From Planctomycetota bacterium (GTDB taxonomy: Bacteria > Planctomycetota > J058 > JAJDCQ01): DNA of 64,000 bases. This document shows positions 1-11,129 of this stretch, piece after piece; within the stretch, counting starts at the first letter, position 1, and the number at the start of each line of letters is the position of its first letter. The position numbers and the translations under genes are program-made. The notes below the pieces were generated by a model that was given only the letters and a program-made list of their open reading frames with translations, was not told where the DNA came from and did no database searches. The DNA is taken from contig JAJDCQ010000178.1 in NCBI GenBank assembly GCA_029260755.1, forward strand, positions 43,413-107,412, given 5' to 3'.

Positions 1-2289
<2,289 letters not shown>

Positions 2290-2297
2290 CGATGAAC

Positions 2298-2326
2298 AGG
2301 GTAGACCCCGGGCCGGTGCGGGACAA
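2298..2326 (-). promoter_or_regulatory. Sigma70-type promoter of the kinase gene
   Basis: On the minus strand TTGTCC (2321-2326), a 17-bp spacer and TACCCT (2298-2303). The -10 ends 8 nt before the ATG at 2289, so the transcript should begin at or within a base or two of the start codon. Confidence 0.6.
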
Positions 2327-2598
2327 ACAGCCGGTTGCGGCGTCGGCCGAAGGTCTCGCGACGAGGCCTCGTCCATCGGAGGTGCCACCTCCGACCGCGG
2401 GTCCGGGGGGAGGGAATCGGACCCGCTCCATCCGACGGACGCCCGTCGGGAGCCGGCCGCGCCATCGGCACGGCGAATGCTCTCGGCGAGGCCGGCCATT
2501 CCGATCACGGAGGGCAAGAGACAAGAGCGGGGACGGGACACCTCAGGGGCGTGGCCGGGGACGGGCGTGTCGGTACACGCGTTGCAATCCATCTCGCC
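2327..2598. other. Gene-free stretch between divergent kinase and MFS genes
   Basis: I see no gene with coding character here. A GGGTCCGATTCCC motif on the minus strand resembles a tRNA T-arm, but no matching acceptor or anticodon arm could be folded. No convincing promoter for the MFS gene was found. Confidence 0.4.
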
Positions 2599-4062
2599 AT
2601 GCGCCCCACGCCCCGGAGCTCGGTGACTCGCCTGCGTGTCAAGCCGCCGGGCTCGAGCCTGACGACTTCCGCCCAGCCGGGGCTTGCTGCAGGAGCACCC
2701 GAGCCGCGCGCGCTGGCGGCCCTTCTCGTCGGGTTCTTTCTCCTCGTCACCGCCCAGGGCTTGATCGGGTTGCTCCTACCTCTCGGCGCCCAGACGCGCG
2801 GCTTTGGGACGACCGTGATTGCCCTCGTGCTCGGCTGCTACTACGCGGGCTTCGTGCTCGGCTGCCTGCTCGTTCCGCGACTGCTGACCCGGACGGGCAG
2901 GACGCGCGGCTACGCCCTGCTGGCGGTCGTCGCCTCCGCGGCTGTCCTCATTCACGGGTTCGTCGCCGCGCCGCTCGCGTGGTCGGTCCTCCGCGCGCTC
3001 ACCGGCTTCTGCTTCGCGGGTGCCTACCTGATCGTCGAGAGCCAGCTGAACGAGTCGGCGACCATCGGGAACCGAGGGCGGGTGATCGCCGCCTACCTGG
3101 CGGTGGACATGGTCGCGCTGACGCTCGGGCAGTTGCTCGTGAACGTCATCGATCCCGCCCGCTCCGGATCCTTCGCCGTCGCCGCGGCATTGCTGCTCGT
3201 GGCGGCGGTCGGTCCGGGCCTCGTCCGCGAGCCCGCGACGCGTGCCGGCGGATCGCGGATGCCGGCTCCGACGCCGGATCCGCCACCGGCTCCGCCGCGG
3301 GCGTCCGGCGCGTCCTTCGGGGTGGCCGGGTGCCTGGCGGTGGGCGTCGCCAACGGGGCCTTCTGGTCGCTGGGACCGCTCTACGGCACGGCCATCGGCC
3401 TTCAGGCGGCCGGCGTTTCGGTGCTCATGAGCCTCGTCGTCGCGGCCGGCGCAGCGGCGCAGCTTCCGGTGGGATGGCTCTCCGACCGACTCGGGCGGGC
3501 GGGAGTGCTCCTCGCGACGGGCGCGCTCGCGGCGGGCACGAGCCTCGGCCTCGCCGCGCGCGGGCCCGAAGCGACGACCGCGACCTTCGCCGGGGTTGCC
3601 ATGCTCGGCGCGCTCATGATGCCGCTGTACGGGTTGAGCGTCGCCCACGCCAACGACGGCGCGCCGGACGGCCAGGCGGTGACCCTGGGCGCCCGTCTGC
3701 TCCTCTTCTGGGCGGTCGGCGCGGCGGTTGGTCCCGTTCTTGCCGGGGCGGCGATTTCGGTGCTGGGTCCGTCCGGCCTCTTCGTCCACATGGCCGCGGT
3801 CTACGCCCTGCTGGTGGGGTGGGTGGTCGTCGGGCTCTTCGCGGTACGTCAGGCGAGCCGTCCGACTCGACTCCGGGCCGACAGGGTCTCGCCCTCGATG
3901 GAGTCCATGGCGATGAACGGATCGCCGGCATGCTTGCCGATCGCCAGAGGAGACGTCCTGCCGGAACGAGACGGACAACCGGCGCCGACGTCGTGGAGAA
4001 GAGGAGGACCCACACCTTCGCGAGAGACCGATTCTACGTCACGACGCCGATCTACTATGTGA
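2599..4062 (+). CDS. MFS transporter with aberrant C-terminal extension
   Basis: About 12 hydrophobic segments between residues 20 and 420 of 487, with the N-terminal-half signature AYLIVESQLNE that I associate with YcaD-like major facilitators and the inter-half loop GWLSDRLGRAG. It would move a small solute across the inner membrane; the substrate is unknown. I start at ATG 2599; the open frame extends upstream to 2335, but that part is not membrane-like and has no ribosome site. The natural transporter fold ends near AVRQ (about 3850). The last 70 residues come from a 65-bp kinase-gene fragment (3876-3940) and sequence of no recognisable origin, and the frame overlaps metG by 70 bp. The original stop was probably lost when the fragment arrived. 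Confidence 0.8.
   Translation: MRPTPRSSVTRLRVKPPGSSLTTSAQPGLAAGAPEPRALAALLVGFFLLVTAQGLIGLLLPLGAQTRGFGTTVIALVLGCYYAGFVLGCLLVPRLLTRTGRTRGYALLAVVASAAVLIHGFVAAPLAWSVLRALTGFCFAGAYLIVESQLNESATIGNRGRVIAAYLAVDMVALTLGQLLVNVIDPARSGSFAVAAALLLVAAVGPGLVREPATRAGGSRMPAPTPDPPPAPPRASGASFGVAGCLAVGVANGAFWSLGPLYGTAIGLQAAGVSVLMSLVVAAGAAAQLPVGWLSDRLGRAGVLLATGALAAGTSLGLAARGPEATTATFAGVAMLGALMMPLYGLSVAHANDGAPDGQAVTLGARLLLFWAVGAAVGPVLAGAAISVLGPSGLFVHMAAVYALLVGWVVVGLFAVRQASRPTRLRADRVSPSMESMAMNGSPACLPIARGDVLPERDGQPAPTSWRRGGPTPSRETDSTSRRRSTM
3876..3940 (-). pseudogene. 65-bp Ser/Thr kinase gene fragment
   Basis: The minus strand reads GDPFIAMDSIEGETLSA, matching GDPFIVMDYIEGETLSA of the kinase encoded at 1-2289; at DNA level 61 of 65 bases match 1795-1859. 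It has no kinase context on either side. It now serves as plus-strand coding sequence for the MFS tail. Confidence 0.8.
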
Positions 4063-5636
4063 ACGATCGGCCCCACCTCGGCCACGTCTACACGACGACG
4101 CTCGCCGACGTCCTCGCCCGCTTTCACCGGCTCGCCGGCCGCGAGACGTTCTTCCTGACCGGGACCGACGAGCATGCGGGAAAGGTCGTCGAGGCGGCCG
4201 AGGCGCGCGGCCTGACGCCGAGGGCGTGGGCCGACGCGAACGCCGCGGCGTTCCGGGGCAGCTTCGAGCGCTTCGGGATCGAGAACGACGACTTCATCCG
4301 GACGAGCGAGGCGCGCCACATCGAGCGAGTGAAGCGCTACCTCGCGCCGCTCCTCGAGAGCGGCGATGTCTACCCGGGCGAGTACGAAGGCTGGTACGAC
4401 GCGGGGCAGGAGGAGTACGTCGCCGACGGACGGGCGGCGGCGAACGAGTTCCGGAGCCCGGTCTCGGGTCGACCGCTCCTCCGCCGGACCGAGCGGAACT
4501 ACTTCTTCCGGCTCTCGGCCTGGGCCGAGCCGCTCCTGGCGCTCCTCGAGGCGGGCGACGTCTTCGACGTCGCCCCCGCGGCGCGCAAGAACGAGGTGAT
4601 CGCCCGGGTCCGCGACGGGCTCGACGACGTCCCGATCTCGCGGGCCGGCTTCGACGGCTGGGGCGTCCCGGTCCCGGGCGAGCCGGGGCACACCGTCTAC
4701 GTCTGGATCGACGCCCTCTGCAACTACCTCTCGGCGGTCGACACCGACGCGCGCCGCCATCTCTGGCCGGCCGACGTCCACCTGATCGCGAAGGACATCC
4801 TCTGGTTCCACGCGGTGATCTGGCCGGCGCTGCTCCTCGCCCTCGGCCGACGGCCCGGCCTGCAGTGGGTGCGCCTGCCGCGTCTCGTCTACGCCCACTC
4901 GTTCTGGGTGCGCGAGGGCGCGAAGATGAGCAAGAGCCTCGGCAACTTCGTCGAGACCGAGCACCTGAGCGAGCACGCCGAGGCGCTCGGCGTCGACGCC
5001 GTCCGGTGGTTCCTCGCCACGCGGGGGCCGCTCGGCACGGCCGACGGCGACTTCTCCGACGCGAGCCTCATCGCCGCCCACGACGCCGACCTCGCGAACG
5101 GGTTCGGCAACGCGGTCAGCCGGGTCGCGGCGGCGATCGCGCGGTGGACGGACGGGCGGGTGCCCGCGCCGCGGGCGGAGGCCGAGACGACCGACGAGAC
5201 GGCCGCGGCGGCGCGGGAGCTCCGCGCGGCGGCCGGGCGGGCGCCCGTGGCCGTCGCCAGCGCGTTCGAGGCGATCGACATCCACGGAGCGCTCGCCGCC
5301 GCCCTCGAGCTCGTCCGCGAGGTCGATCGCTTCGTCGAGCGGACGGCGCCGTTCCGGCTCGCCAAGGAGGGTCCGGCGCGGCGAGCCGACCTCGAGACGA
5401 TCCTCCACCACGCGGCCGAGGCGCTGCGGATCGCCTCGCTGCTCCTGTGGCCGGCGATCCCCGCGGGCGTCGCGACGTTCTGGGGTCGGATCGGCCGCGA
5501 CGAATGGGGCGACGCCCTGGCCGACCGCGGACGCGGTGACCTCGCCTGCTGGGCGTCGTGGGGCGGCTTCGTCGGCGGCGAGCCCTTCGCGAAGGGGCCG
5601 CCGCTCTTCCCCCGGGCGGGCTCGGGGCGGCGGTGA
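3993..5636 (+). CDS. metG: Methionyl-tRNA synthetase
   Basis: 547 residues. Charges tRNA-Met with methionine in the cytoplasm. The class I signatures are present: YYVNDRPHLGH (HIGH equivalent, residues 28-31) and KMSKS at 311-315, with FYVTTPIYYVN at the N-terminus and GYP-type connective region GEYEGWYDAGQEEY lacking the zinc-binding cysteines of the E. coli type. The length fits the short form without the C-terminal tRNA-binding domain. I chose GTG 3993, the last start before the conserved FYVTTPIYY; no clear Shine-Dalgarno site precedes it. Its 5' end overlaps the aberrant tail of the MFS gene. Confidence 0.95.
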   Translation: MEKRRTHTFARDRFYVTTPIYYVNDRPHLGHVYTTTLADVLARFHRLAGRETFFLTGTDEHAGKVVEAAEARGLTPRAWADANAAAFRGSFERFGIENDDFIRTSEARHIERVKRYLAPLLESGDVYPGEYEGWYDAGQEEYVADGRAAANEFRSPVSGRPLLRRTERNYFFRLSAWAEPLLALLEAGDVFDVAPAARKNEVIARVRDGLDDVPISRAGFDGWGVPVPGEPGHTVYVWIDALCNYLSAVDTDARRHLWPADVHLIAKDILWFHAVIWPALLLALGRRPGLQWVRLPRLVYAHSFWVREGAKMSKSLGNFVETEHLSEHAEALGVDAVRWFLATRGPLGTADGDFSDASLIAAHDADLANGFGNAVSRVAAAIARWTDGRVPAPRAEAETTDETAAAARELRAAAGRAPVAVASAFEAIDIHGALAAALELVREVDRFVERTAPFRLAKEGPARRADLETILHHAAEALRIASLLLWPAIPAGVATFWGRIGRDEWGDALADRGRGDLACWASWGGFVGGEPFAKGPPLFPRAGSGRR

Positions 5637-5659
5637 GGCCCCGCCTCGTCCCCTCGCCG

Positions 5660-5688
5660 TGGACCGAACGGCCGCGGAAGTCTAACCT
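5660..5688 (+). promoter_or_regulatory. Promoter of the membrane protein gene at 5698
   Basis: TGGACC (5660-5665), 17-bp spacer, TAACCT (5683-5688). The -10 ends 9 nt before ATG 5698, implying an almost leaderless transcript. Confidence 0.5.
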
Positions 5689-5697
5689 CGGCGTTTC

Positions 5698-6579
5698 ATG
5701 AGCGACGCCGCGCCAACCCCGCCCCCGGCCCCGACCCGCCGAGCCTCGAGCGCCGTCGCGGCGCTCACGATCGTCTCGGCGCTGGCGGTCGCGAGCTCGC
5801 TCGTCGTGCTGGCCGTGCGGTTCCCGGCGACGCCGCCGCTCCTCGACCCCGCCGTGCCCGCCGCCGGTCAGGTCGAGCCGATCGAGCGCATCGAGCGCGA
5901 GCTGATCGACGCGCTCCCGCCTCTGTCGGCGACGTTCGCGTGGTGGGCGGCCGACGCCCACGACGGCCGCCGCCGGGGCGTCCTCTCGCCCGACGACTGG
6001 GAGCTGCAGAACCGGACGCACGCCGAGCGCGTCGAGCGCTTCAACGACAACGTGCGCCTGTTCCGCGCGCGGTACCTCTCCGCCGTCGCGCTCCTCGTCT
6101 CCGCCCTCGGGCTCGGCGCGCTCGCGGCGGGCGCCACCCTCGCGCGCGGCGCGTCTCCGCTCTCGCTCCTCCTCCCGCTCGGGTGCTGCTTCGCGGTCAC
6201 GCCGGTCATCACCGAGCCGGTCATCGGGAACGACTTCGGCTCGGACCTCCTGCCGTTCGTCCTGCCGATCCTGATCGGCGGCGCCGCGCTTCTCCTCATG
6301 AACCTCGGCGCCTTCGTCGCGCCGGCCGAGGCGGTCGGCGGCTTCGTCGGGCGACGCCCCTGGCTCGCGGCGCTCCTCGGAGCGATCCTCTTCGGCGGGA
6401 TCGGCGCCGCGCTCATCGCGATCGGCGTCGCCGAGTCGATGGAGATCCTCCTCCGACCGGGCGCCGTCTTCGTCGCGAACGCGATCGTGCTCCTGCTCGG
6501 CGCGATCGTCCTGGGCCTCGCGGGGCTCCTCGGCGGGCGCGGCGCCCGGCCGGACCCGTCGAGCGCGCCGCCATCTTGA
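5698..6579 (+). CDS. Polytopic membrane protein of unknown function
   Basis: 293 residues. One hydrophobic segment near residues 20-40, then a soluble loop of about 80 residues containing a WELQNRTHAERVERFNDNV stretch, then five or more membrane segments between residues 120 and 280 (for example LLPFVLPILIGGAALLLMNLG). I do not recognise a family. The loop is placed between the first and second membrane segments and is probably extracytoplasmic. Its stop overlaps the -35 of the holB promoter, so the two genes can be transcribed separately. Confidence 0.75.
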   Translation: MSDAAPTPPPAPTRRASSAVAALTIVSALAVASSLVVLAVRFPATPPLLDPAVPAAGQVEPIERIERELIDALPPLSATFAWWAADAHDGRRRGVLSPDDWELQNRTHAERVERFNDNVRLFRARYLSAVALLVSALGLGALAAGATLARGASPLSLLLPLGCCFAVTPVITEPVIGNDFGSDLLPFVLPILIGGAALLLMNLGAFVAPAEAVGGFVGRRPWLAALLGAILFGGIGAALIAIGVAESMEILLRPGAVFVANAIVLLLGAIVLGLAGLLGGRGARPDPSSAPPS

Positions 6580-6604
6580 TCCCCCCTGACTCCGCTGCTA
6601 CCAT
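6576..6604 (+). promoter_or_regulatory. Promoter of holB
   Basis: TTGATC (6576-6581), 17-bp spacer, TACCAT (6599-6604), 10 nt before ATG 6615. The -35 overlaps the stop codon of the upstream gene. Confidence 0.55.
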
Positions 6605-6614
6605 TCCCCGCTTC

Positions 6615-7781
6615 ATGAGCGGAGCGACCGATCCCGTCACCTTCTCGCGCGTCCGAGGCCAGGACACGGCCCGCCGCCTCCTCGCGAGCGCCCTCCGCGC
6701 CGACCGGCTCTACCCGTCGTATCTGTTCGCGGGGCCCGACGGAGTCGGCAAGCGCCTTCTCGCTCTGGAGGTCGCGACGGCGCTCGCATGCCATCGCTGG
6801 ACGATGCCCGGCGACACGCCGCCGGGCCCGAGCCTCTTCGGCGGATCCCGCGGCGCCGAGCCGGCGAGCGACGCCTCGGAGATCCCGTGCGGGTCGTGCG
6901 GCGGCTGCGGGCGCGCCCGCCGCGAGCGCCACCCCGACATCACGATCGTCGCGCCGCCCGAGGGCAAGCGCCTGATCCCGCTCGCGGATGTCCGCGAGAT
7001 GGACTCGTTCCTCCGCCTCGCGCCCCTCGAGTCCCGCCGCCGCGTGGCGATCGTCCTCGAGGCGGACCGCCTCGGCGAGCCGGCCCAGAACGCGCTCCTC
7101 AAGACGCTCGAGGAGCCGCCGCGCCTCGCCCACGTCATCCTCGTCACGACGACGCCGGGGAAGCTCCTCCCGACCGTCCTGAGCCGGTGCCCGCGCGTCC
7201 CGTTCGGGCGGCTCGACCTCGAGACGCTCGAGGCGATCGGCCTCGCAGCCGACCTCTCGCCCGAGGACGCGGGCGAGCGCGCCGCCCTCGCCCGCGGGAG
7301 CGCCTCGACCCTGACCGACGAGCACCTCGCCGGCCGCCTCGGCGCGGCGGCGGTCGTCCTCGAGGGGCTGCTCGGTCCCGACGCCGCCCTCGCCCTGGCC
7401 GGACGCGGCTCGGAGGTGGCGACCGACGATCCCTTCGGCGCGGCGGAGGTGATCGCGAAGGCGGCCGTCGCGGCGAGCGCCAGCAGCGGCGACACCCTCG
7501 AGGCGCGCCGACAGGCGGTGATGGAGGTCCTCGACGAGGCGAACGAGCGCCTCCGCCTCGGCCTCGCGGCGCTCCTCGGCGCCGGCGCTCCCGGCGCACC
7601 GGACGGCGAGGCGCTCTGGCGTTCGGGCGTGCAGCCGCGCGAGCTCGAGGCGACGATCGGCGAGGTCGATCTGGCTCTCGAGCACATCACGTTCAACGTC
7701 ACGCTGGAGCGTGCCCTCGCCGGGCTGCTCGTGCGGGCGCGCGTTCGGCGTCCCGAGCCGCGGCGCGGAGGTAACCCATGA
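6615..7781 (+). CDS. holB: DNA polymerase III subunit delta prime
   Basis: 388 residues. Clamp-loader AAA+ subunit that opens the sliding clamp with tau/gamma and delta. Visible: Walker A GPDGVGKR at 40-47, a cysteine cluster CGSCGGC near residue 95 typical of the delta-prime/gamma zinc module, the EADRLGEPAQNALLKTLEEPP box, and the sensor motif SRCPRVPF near 193. The start is ATG 6615, close behind a promoter. Its TGA overlaps the ATG of the following Minf_1886 gene (ATGA at 7778), so the two are translationally coupled. A gamma/tau subunit is less likely given the length and the divergent Walker A. Confidence 0.9.
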   Translation: MSGATDPVTFSRVRGQDTARRLLASALRADRLYPSYLFAGPDGVGKRLLALEVATALACHRWTMPGDTPPGPSLFGGSRGAEPASDASEIPCGSCGGCGRARRERHPDITIVAPPEGKRLIPLADVREMDSFLRLAPLESRRRVAIVLEADRLGEPAQNALLKTLEEPPRLAHVILVTTTPGKLLPTVLSRCPRVPFGRLDLETLEAIGLAADLSPEDAGERAALARGSASTLTDEHLAGRLGAAAVVLEGLLGPDAALALAGRGSEVATDDPFGAAEVIAKAAVAASASSGDTLEARRQAVMEVLDEANERLRLGLAALLGAGAPGAPDGEALWRSGVQPRELEATIGEVDLALEHITFNVTLERALAGLLVRARVRRPEPRRGGNP

Positions 7782-8218
7782 CCGACCTCGAGCCGGGATT
7801 CCTGGTTCAGGTGCGCGGGATCTGCCGCCGCGATCCGCGCTACAAGCTCGAGGCCTACCTCTTCGTCTACGAGGCGCTCGGCTACACGGTGAAGACGGTC
7901 GCCGACGGCGAGCAGCGCCACGTCAGCGGGCGCGAGCTGCTCGAGGGAATCCGCCTCTACGCCGTCGACCGGTTCGGGCCGCTCACCCTGGCCGTGTTCC
8001 ACCAGTGGGGCGTTCGCCAGGGCGAGGACTTCGGCGAGATCGTCTTCAACCTGGTCGAGAACGGCCTGATGGGGAAGACCGACGACGACACCCGCAAGGA
8101 CTTCTCCGACTGGCTCGACTTCGACGAGATCTTCGGCAGCGGGATGGAGCTCGATGTCGACGCCAGCCTCGTCCTCGAGGGCCGGCCGCGCCTCCGGAAG
8201 TGGAAGGGGAAGGTCTGA
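7778..8218 (+). CDS. Minf_1886 family protein
   Basis: 146 residues. Matches by eye the conserved family first seen in Methylacidiphilum and shared by Planctomycetes and Verrucomicrobia: RDPRYKLEAYLFVYEALGYT, HVSGRELLEGIRLYA, FHQWGV and FGEIVFNLVENGLMGKTDDD. Cytoplasmic, no membrane segment; the function is not known to me. It is coupled to holB by an ATGA overlap, the arrangement that would suit a replication- or growth-linked partner, but that is inference. It is the best single taxonomic marker in the window. Confidence 0.88.
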   Translation: MTDLEPGFLVQVRGICRRDPRYKLEAYLFVYEALGYTVKTVADGEQRHVSGRELLEGIRLYAVDRFGPLTLAVFHQWGVRQGEDFGEIVFNLVENGLMGKTDDDTRKDFSDWLDFDEIFGSGMELDVDASLVLEGRPRLRKWKGKV

Positions 8219-8377
8219 CCGACCGCCCCGGCCCCTCGCGCGCGCAACCCCGCTCCCCCTTCGAACGTGTCTCCAATGGTAAGGGAACGACTGTACGTAC
8301 CGGCGGCGCGAATCGTGGAGGCGAGGAGCATGGTGACGCGGCATCTCGAAGTGGCTTCGAGCGTTGAGTCCGCCCTC

Positions 8378-8406
8378 TTGAGCGGGGTCAAACCCCGTGC
8401 TATTCT
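8378..8406 (+). promoter_or_regulatory. Promoter of the secreted HELGH protein gene
   Basis: TTGAGC (8378-8383), exactly 17 bp, TATTCT (8401-8406). The -10 ends 7 nt before ATG 8414, which predicts a leaderless transcript. Confidence 0.65.
8383..8397. promoter_or_regulatory. Inverted repeat inside the promoter spacer, possible operator
   Basis: CGGGGTCAAACCCCG: 6-nt arms around a 3-nt centre, lying entirely between the -35 and -10. A site here would block polymerase if bound. No regulator is identified. Confidence 0.35.
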
Positions 8407-8413
8407 CAGCCTC

Positions 8414-11089
8414 ATGAAGACTACGACCAGGAACCTCAAGGGTTTGGGATGGTCCCTCGCCCTCGCGGTGGCGCTCATCACGGTCATCGGGCCCGCTCTC
8501 CCCGCCCGGGCATGCGATGGCGGCGAGGGTTGCACCTGCGAGGCCGAACCCGCCCCGAAGGATGGGGCCGGCGCGGCGCCCGCGGACGAGCCGGCCAGGG
8601 GACCAGCGCCCGACGGGCCGGCGATCCCGCTCGACTCGATCGAGCCTGCCGAGACTGCCGAGCCCGAGCCTGCCGCGGCGGCCGACGGCCATTGCGCGGC
8701 GAACCACGGCCCGGACTGCGCCTGCCTCCAGCAGGCGATGGGCTGCCCGATCGGCGAGGCCGACGTCGCGATCGTCCCCGACTGCCCGAAGCAGCGCGCC
8801 GCTTATCTGCAGGGCGTGAAGGTCGAGGGCACCACCGACGCGACGCGCATGGTGATGGAGGCGAGCCGCTTCCTCACCCGCGCCGGCCTCTCGCCGAAGT
8901 GGGACAAGAACGGCAAGGACCTGGTCGTCAACTACCCCAGCGGCAAGCACGCCTACTACCACCCGGGCCTGCACGAGATTCACATCAGCGACCGCTTCGA
9001 CGCCGAGGACGTGAAGTTCGTCTTCTGGCACGAGCTGGGCCACGCCTACCTCGGCCGGCAGTGCATCCGCTGGCCGGCGAACACCGGCGGCCCCCACTAC
9101 GCGCACCAGTGCTTCACCCCGTCGGGCGCGCTCTCGGAGGGCTGGGCGACGTTCTTCGCGGCGGCGATCAACTACCCGCGCGAGACGAGCAAGATCCCGG
9201 TCTACGCGTGGGACGACCTCGAGGACATCAGCGGCTCGATCCTCTGCGCCGGGCCGACCAACGAGATCCGCGTCGCCGCGACGTTCTGGGATCTCTACGA
9301 CACCAACGCCGACGATGACGACGCGACGGCCTACCCGTTCGAGAAGATGTTCGAGCCGTTCGACACCGGCGATGGGAACGTCTGCAAGAGCTTCGGCAGC
9401 CTCCAGGACTACCTCGACGGGCTGAACGCCGTCGTCGAGGCCGCCGATCGGAAGCTGATCGCCGCGACGGTGCAGCAGAACGACGGCCGCACCGAGGGTG
9501 ACTTCTCGGCGCCGCCGACCACGGGCCCGGCGCTGGTCGCCGAGCGCCTCGAGCTCGAAGCGCAGGACAAGGCGCTCGCCGAGGCGCGGGCGAAGGCGGA
9601 GGCCGAGCAGGCGGAGGCCGACGCCGCCGCGAAGGCCGTGCGGGAGACCGACACGGCCGCGTTCGCCGAGCGGGCCCGCGCCGAGGCCGAGCGCGCTCGC
9701 GCGGAGGCCGAGCGGGCGGCCGCGGCGCGTGCGCAGAGCGAGGCCGACCTCGCCCGGCGCGAGGCGACCGCCGCCCGGGACGAGGCGGAGCGTTGCCGCG
9801 CGGCCGCCGAGGCGGCCCGGGCCGAGGCCCAGGCTGCCCGCGATGAGGCGGCGGCGGCTCAGGCCGAGCTCGCCGAGGCGCATCGCCAGACCGAGAAGGC
9901 GCGCGCGGCGACGAAGCGCGCGCAGGAGCAGTCGAAGAAGCTCAAGGGCGCGGTCAAGCAGGCCAGGTCCGAGGCGAAGAAGGCGCAGATCGCGGCCAAG
10001 AAGGCGCTCGCGGCGGCCGCCGCCGAGGCCGACGCCGCCGCCGCGAAGAAGGCGGAGGCGGAGGCGCGGGCTCGCGCCGAGGCGCACGCGCAGGCGAGCG
10101 CTCGCGCCGAGGCGCAGGCGAAGGCCAAGGCGCAGGCGCAGGCGAAGGCCAAGGCGCAGGCGAAGGCCAAGGCGCAGGCGCAGGCGAAGGCGAAGGCGAA
10201 GGCCAAGGCGACCGAGACGGCGCGCCCCGCGACGGGCGCGGCGACGGCTCCCGAGGGCTACAACCTCCTCCTCGCCACCCGGAAGGGCGCCGTCCTCGGC
10301 AAGGGCAGCCAGGGCAAGGTGGTCATGGCGCTCCAGCGAGCCCTCAACCACGCGATGAAGATCGACCGCGTGAAGGGCCAGGAGCCGCTCGCCGTCGACG
10401 GCGACTTCGGTCCGGTCACCGAGTCCGCCGTGAAGCACTTCCAGCGCCGGCACCTCGGCGCCGAGAGCGGTATCGTTGGGCCGGAGACGGTCGAGGCGCT
10501 CGACCGCGTCCTCGGCGTGCAGGCGCCCTCGATCGTGGTCGTGCCGCGCGAGCTCGGACCGGCGGTCGTGGTGCCCGCGCCGAAGCGTCCGGTCGTGGTC
10601 GTGCCGTCGGCGCCCGAGCCGAGGAGGCCGAGCGTCACGGTCCACCCGATGCCGAAGGTGCAGCCCTACGGGATCGCGAAGCCCATGCGCCTCGCCGCCG
10701 CCCCCGGCGCCGAGCGGACGACCCGTCCGATCGCGCGGCTCGGCGCGGGCGAAGAGGTCACGTTCGGCCTGCTCCCCCGCGGCGCGACCGGACGAGGCCC
10801 GGCCGGCTTCGACATCATCGTCGGCGAGCGCACCTTCACCGTCTTCGACCGCGGTCGTCGCTGGGAGTTCGCCACGCTCAAGGGCGACAGCTACGACCCG
10901 ATGAAGATGCCCCGCGGCCTCACGCTCGTCCCCGGCACCTCGAGCCGCGTGACGGTGCAGCGCCAGGCGATCAGCACGCGGATCATGATCGACGACGTCG
11001 TGGTGCTCGAGTGGAAGGACGCCGCCGAGGACCAGAGCGTCCGCGTCCGGAGCTTCGGCTACTCGGTCGACCTGCTGCCCCGGCGGTAG
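8414..11089 (+). CDS. Secreted HExxH protein with long coiled coil and peptidoglycan-binding domain
   Basis: 891 residues. Signal peptide 1-34 (start MKTTTRNLKG, cut after ALPARA) fixes the ATG at 8414. Residues 40-110 are Pro/Ala-rich with cysteine clusters. A zinc-peptidase-like core carries FWHELGHAYLG (His206, Glu207, His210) and SEGWATFF (Glu242), a gluzincin-like spacing. Residues 375-600 are an Ala/Glu/Arg/Lys coiled coil ending in an Ala-Lys-Gln repeat. Residues 615-685 resemble a PG_binding_1 domain (DGDFGPVTESAVKHFQRRH). A beta-rich C-terminal domain (750-890) is unassigned. Likely a cell-wall-tethered periplasmic protease or structural protein. It has its own leaderless-type promoter and a strong hairpin after the stop. 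Confidence 0.8.
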   Translation: MKTTTRNLKGLGWSLALAVALITVIGPALPARACDGGEGCTCEAEPAPKDGAGAAPADEPARGPAPDGPAIPLDSIEPAETAEPEPAAAADGHCAANHGPDCACLQQAMGCPIGEADVAIVPDCPKQRAAYLQGVKVEGTTDATRMVMEASRFLTRAGLSPKWDKNGKDLVVNYPSGKHAYYHPGLHEIHISDRFDAEDVKFVFWHELGHAYLGRQCIRWPANTGGPHYAHQCFTPSGALSEGWATFFAAAINYPRETSKIPVYAWDDLEDISGSILCAGPTNEIRVAATFWDLYDTNADDDDATAYPFEKMFEPFDTGDGNVCKSFGSLQDYLDGLNAVVEAADRKLIAATVQQNDGRTEGDFSAPPTTGPALVAERLELEAQDKALAEARAKAEAEQAEADAAAKAVRETDTAAFAERARAEAERARAEAERAAAARAQSEADLARREATAARDEAERCRAAAEAARAEAQAARDEAAAAQAELAEAHRQTEKARAATKRAQEQSKKLKGAVKQARSEAKKAQIAAKKALAAAAAEADAAAAKKAEAEARARAEAHAQASARAEAQAKAKAQAQAKAKAQAKAKAQAQAKAKAKAKATETARPATGAATAPEGYNLLLATRKGAVLGKGSQGKVVMALQRALNHAMKIDRVKGQEPLAVDGDFGPVTESAVKHFQRRHLGAESGIVGPETVEALDRVLGVQAPSIVVVPRELGPAVVVPAPKRPVVVVPSAPEPRRPSVTVHPMPKVQPYGIAKPMRLAAAPGAERTTRPIARLGAGEEVTFGLLPRGATGRGPAGFDIIVGERTFTVFDRGRRWEFATLKGDSYDPMKMPRGLTLVPGTSSRVTVQRQAISTRIMIDDVVVLEWKDAAEDQSVRVRSFGYSVDLLPRR
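10100..10215 (+). repeat. Coding minisatellite (Ala-Lys-Gln tract)
   Basis: Near-perfect tandem GCGCAGGCGAAGGCCAAG-type units encoding alternating AKAQAQAK. The slippage-prone tract would vary the coiled-coil length of the HELGH protein between strains. Confidence 0.75.
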
Positions 11090-11129
11090 GTAGACAGACA
11101 GCCGCGAAGAGACGTCGTTCGATCGCGCG

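Noticed and set aside
2395..2490. tRNA-like sequence on the minus strand (GGGTCCGATTCCC as a T-arm, with a variable-arm-like hairpin)
   Set aside because: The T-stem has a mismatch, T55 is C, no 5' acceptor strand pairs with the 3' side and no anticodon arm folds.
2335..2598. Extended N-terminus for the MFS transporter
   Set aside because: The upstream frame is open by composition only; it has no hydrophobic segment, no ribosome site and no transporter similarity.
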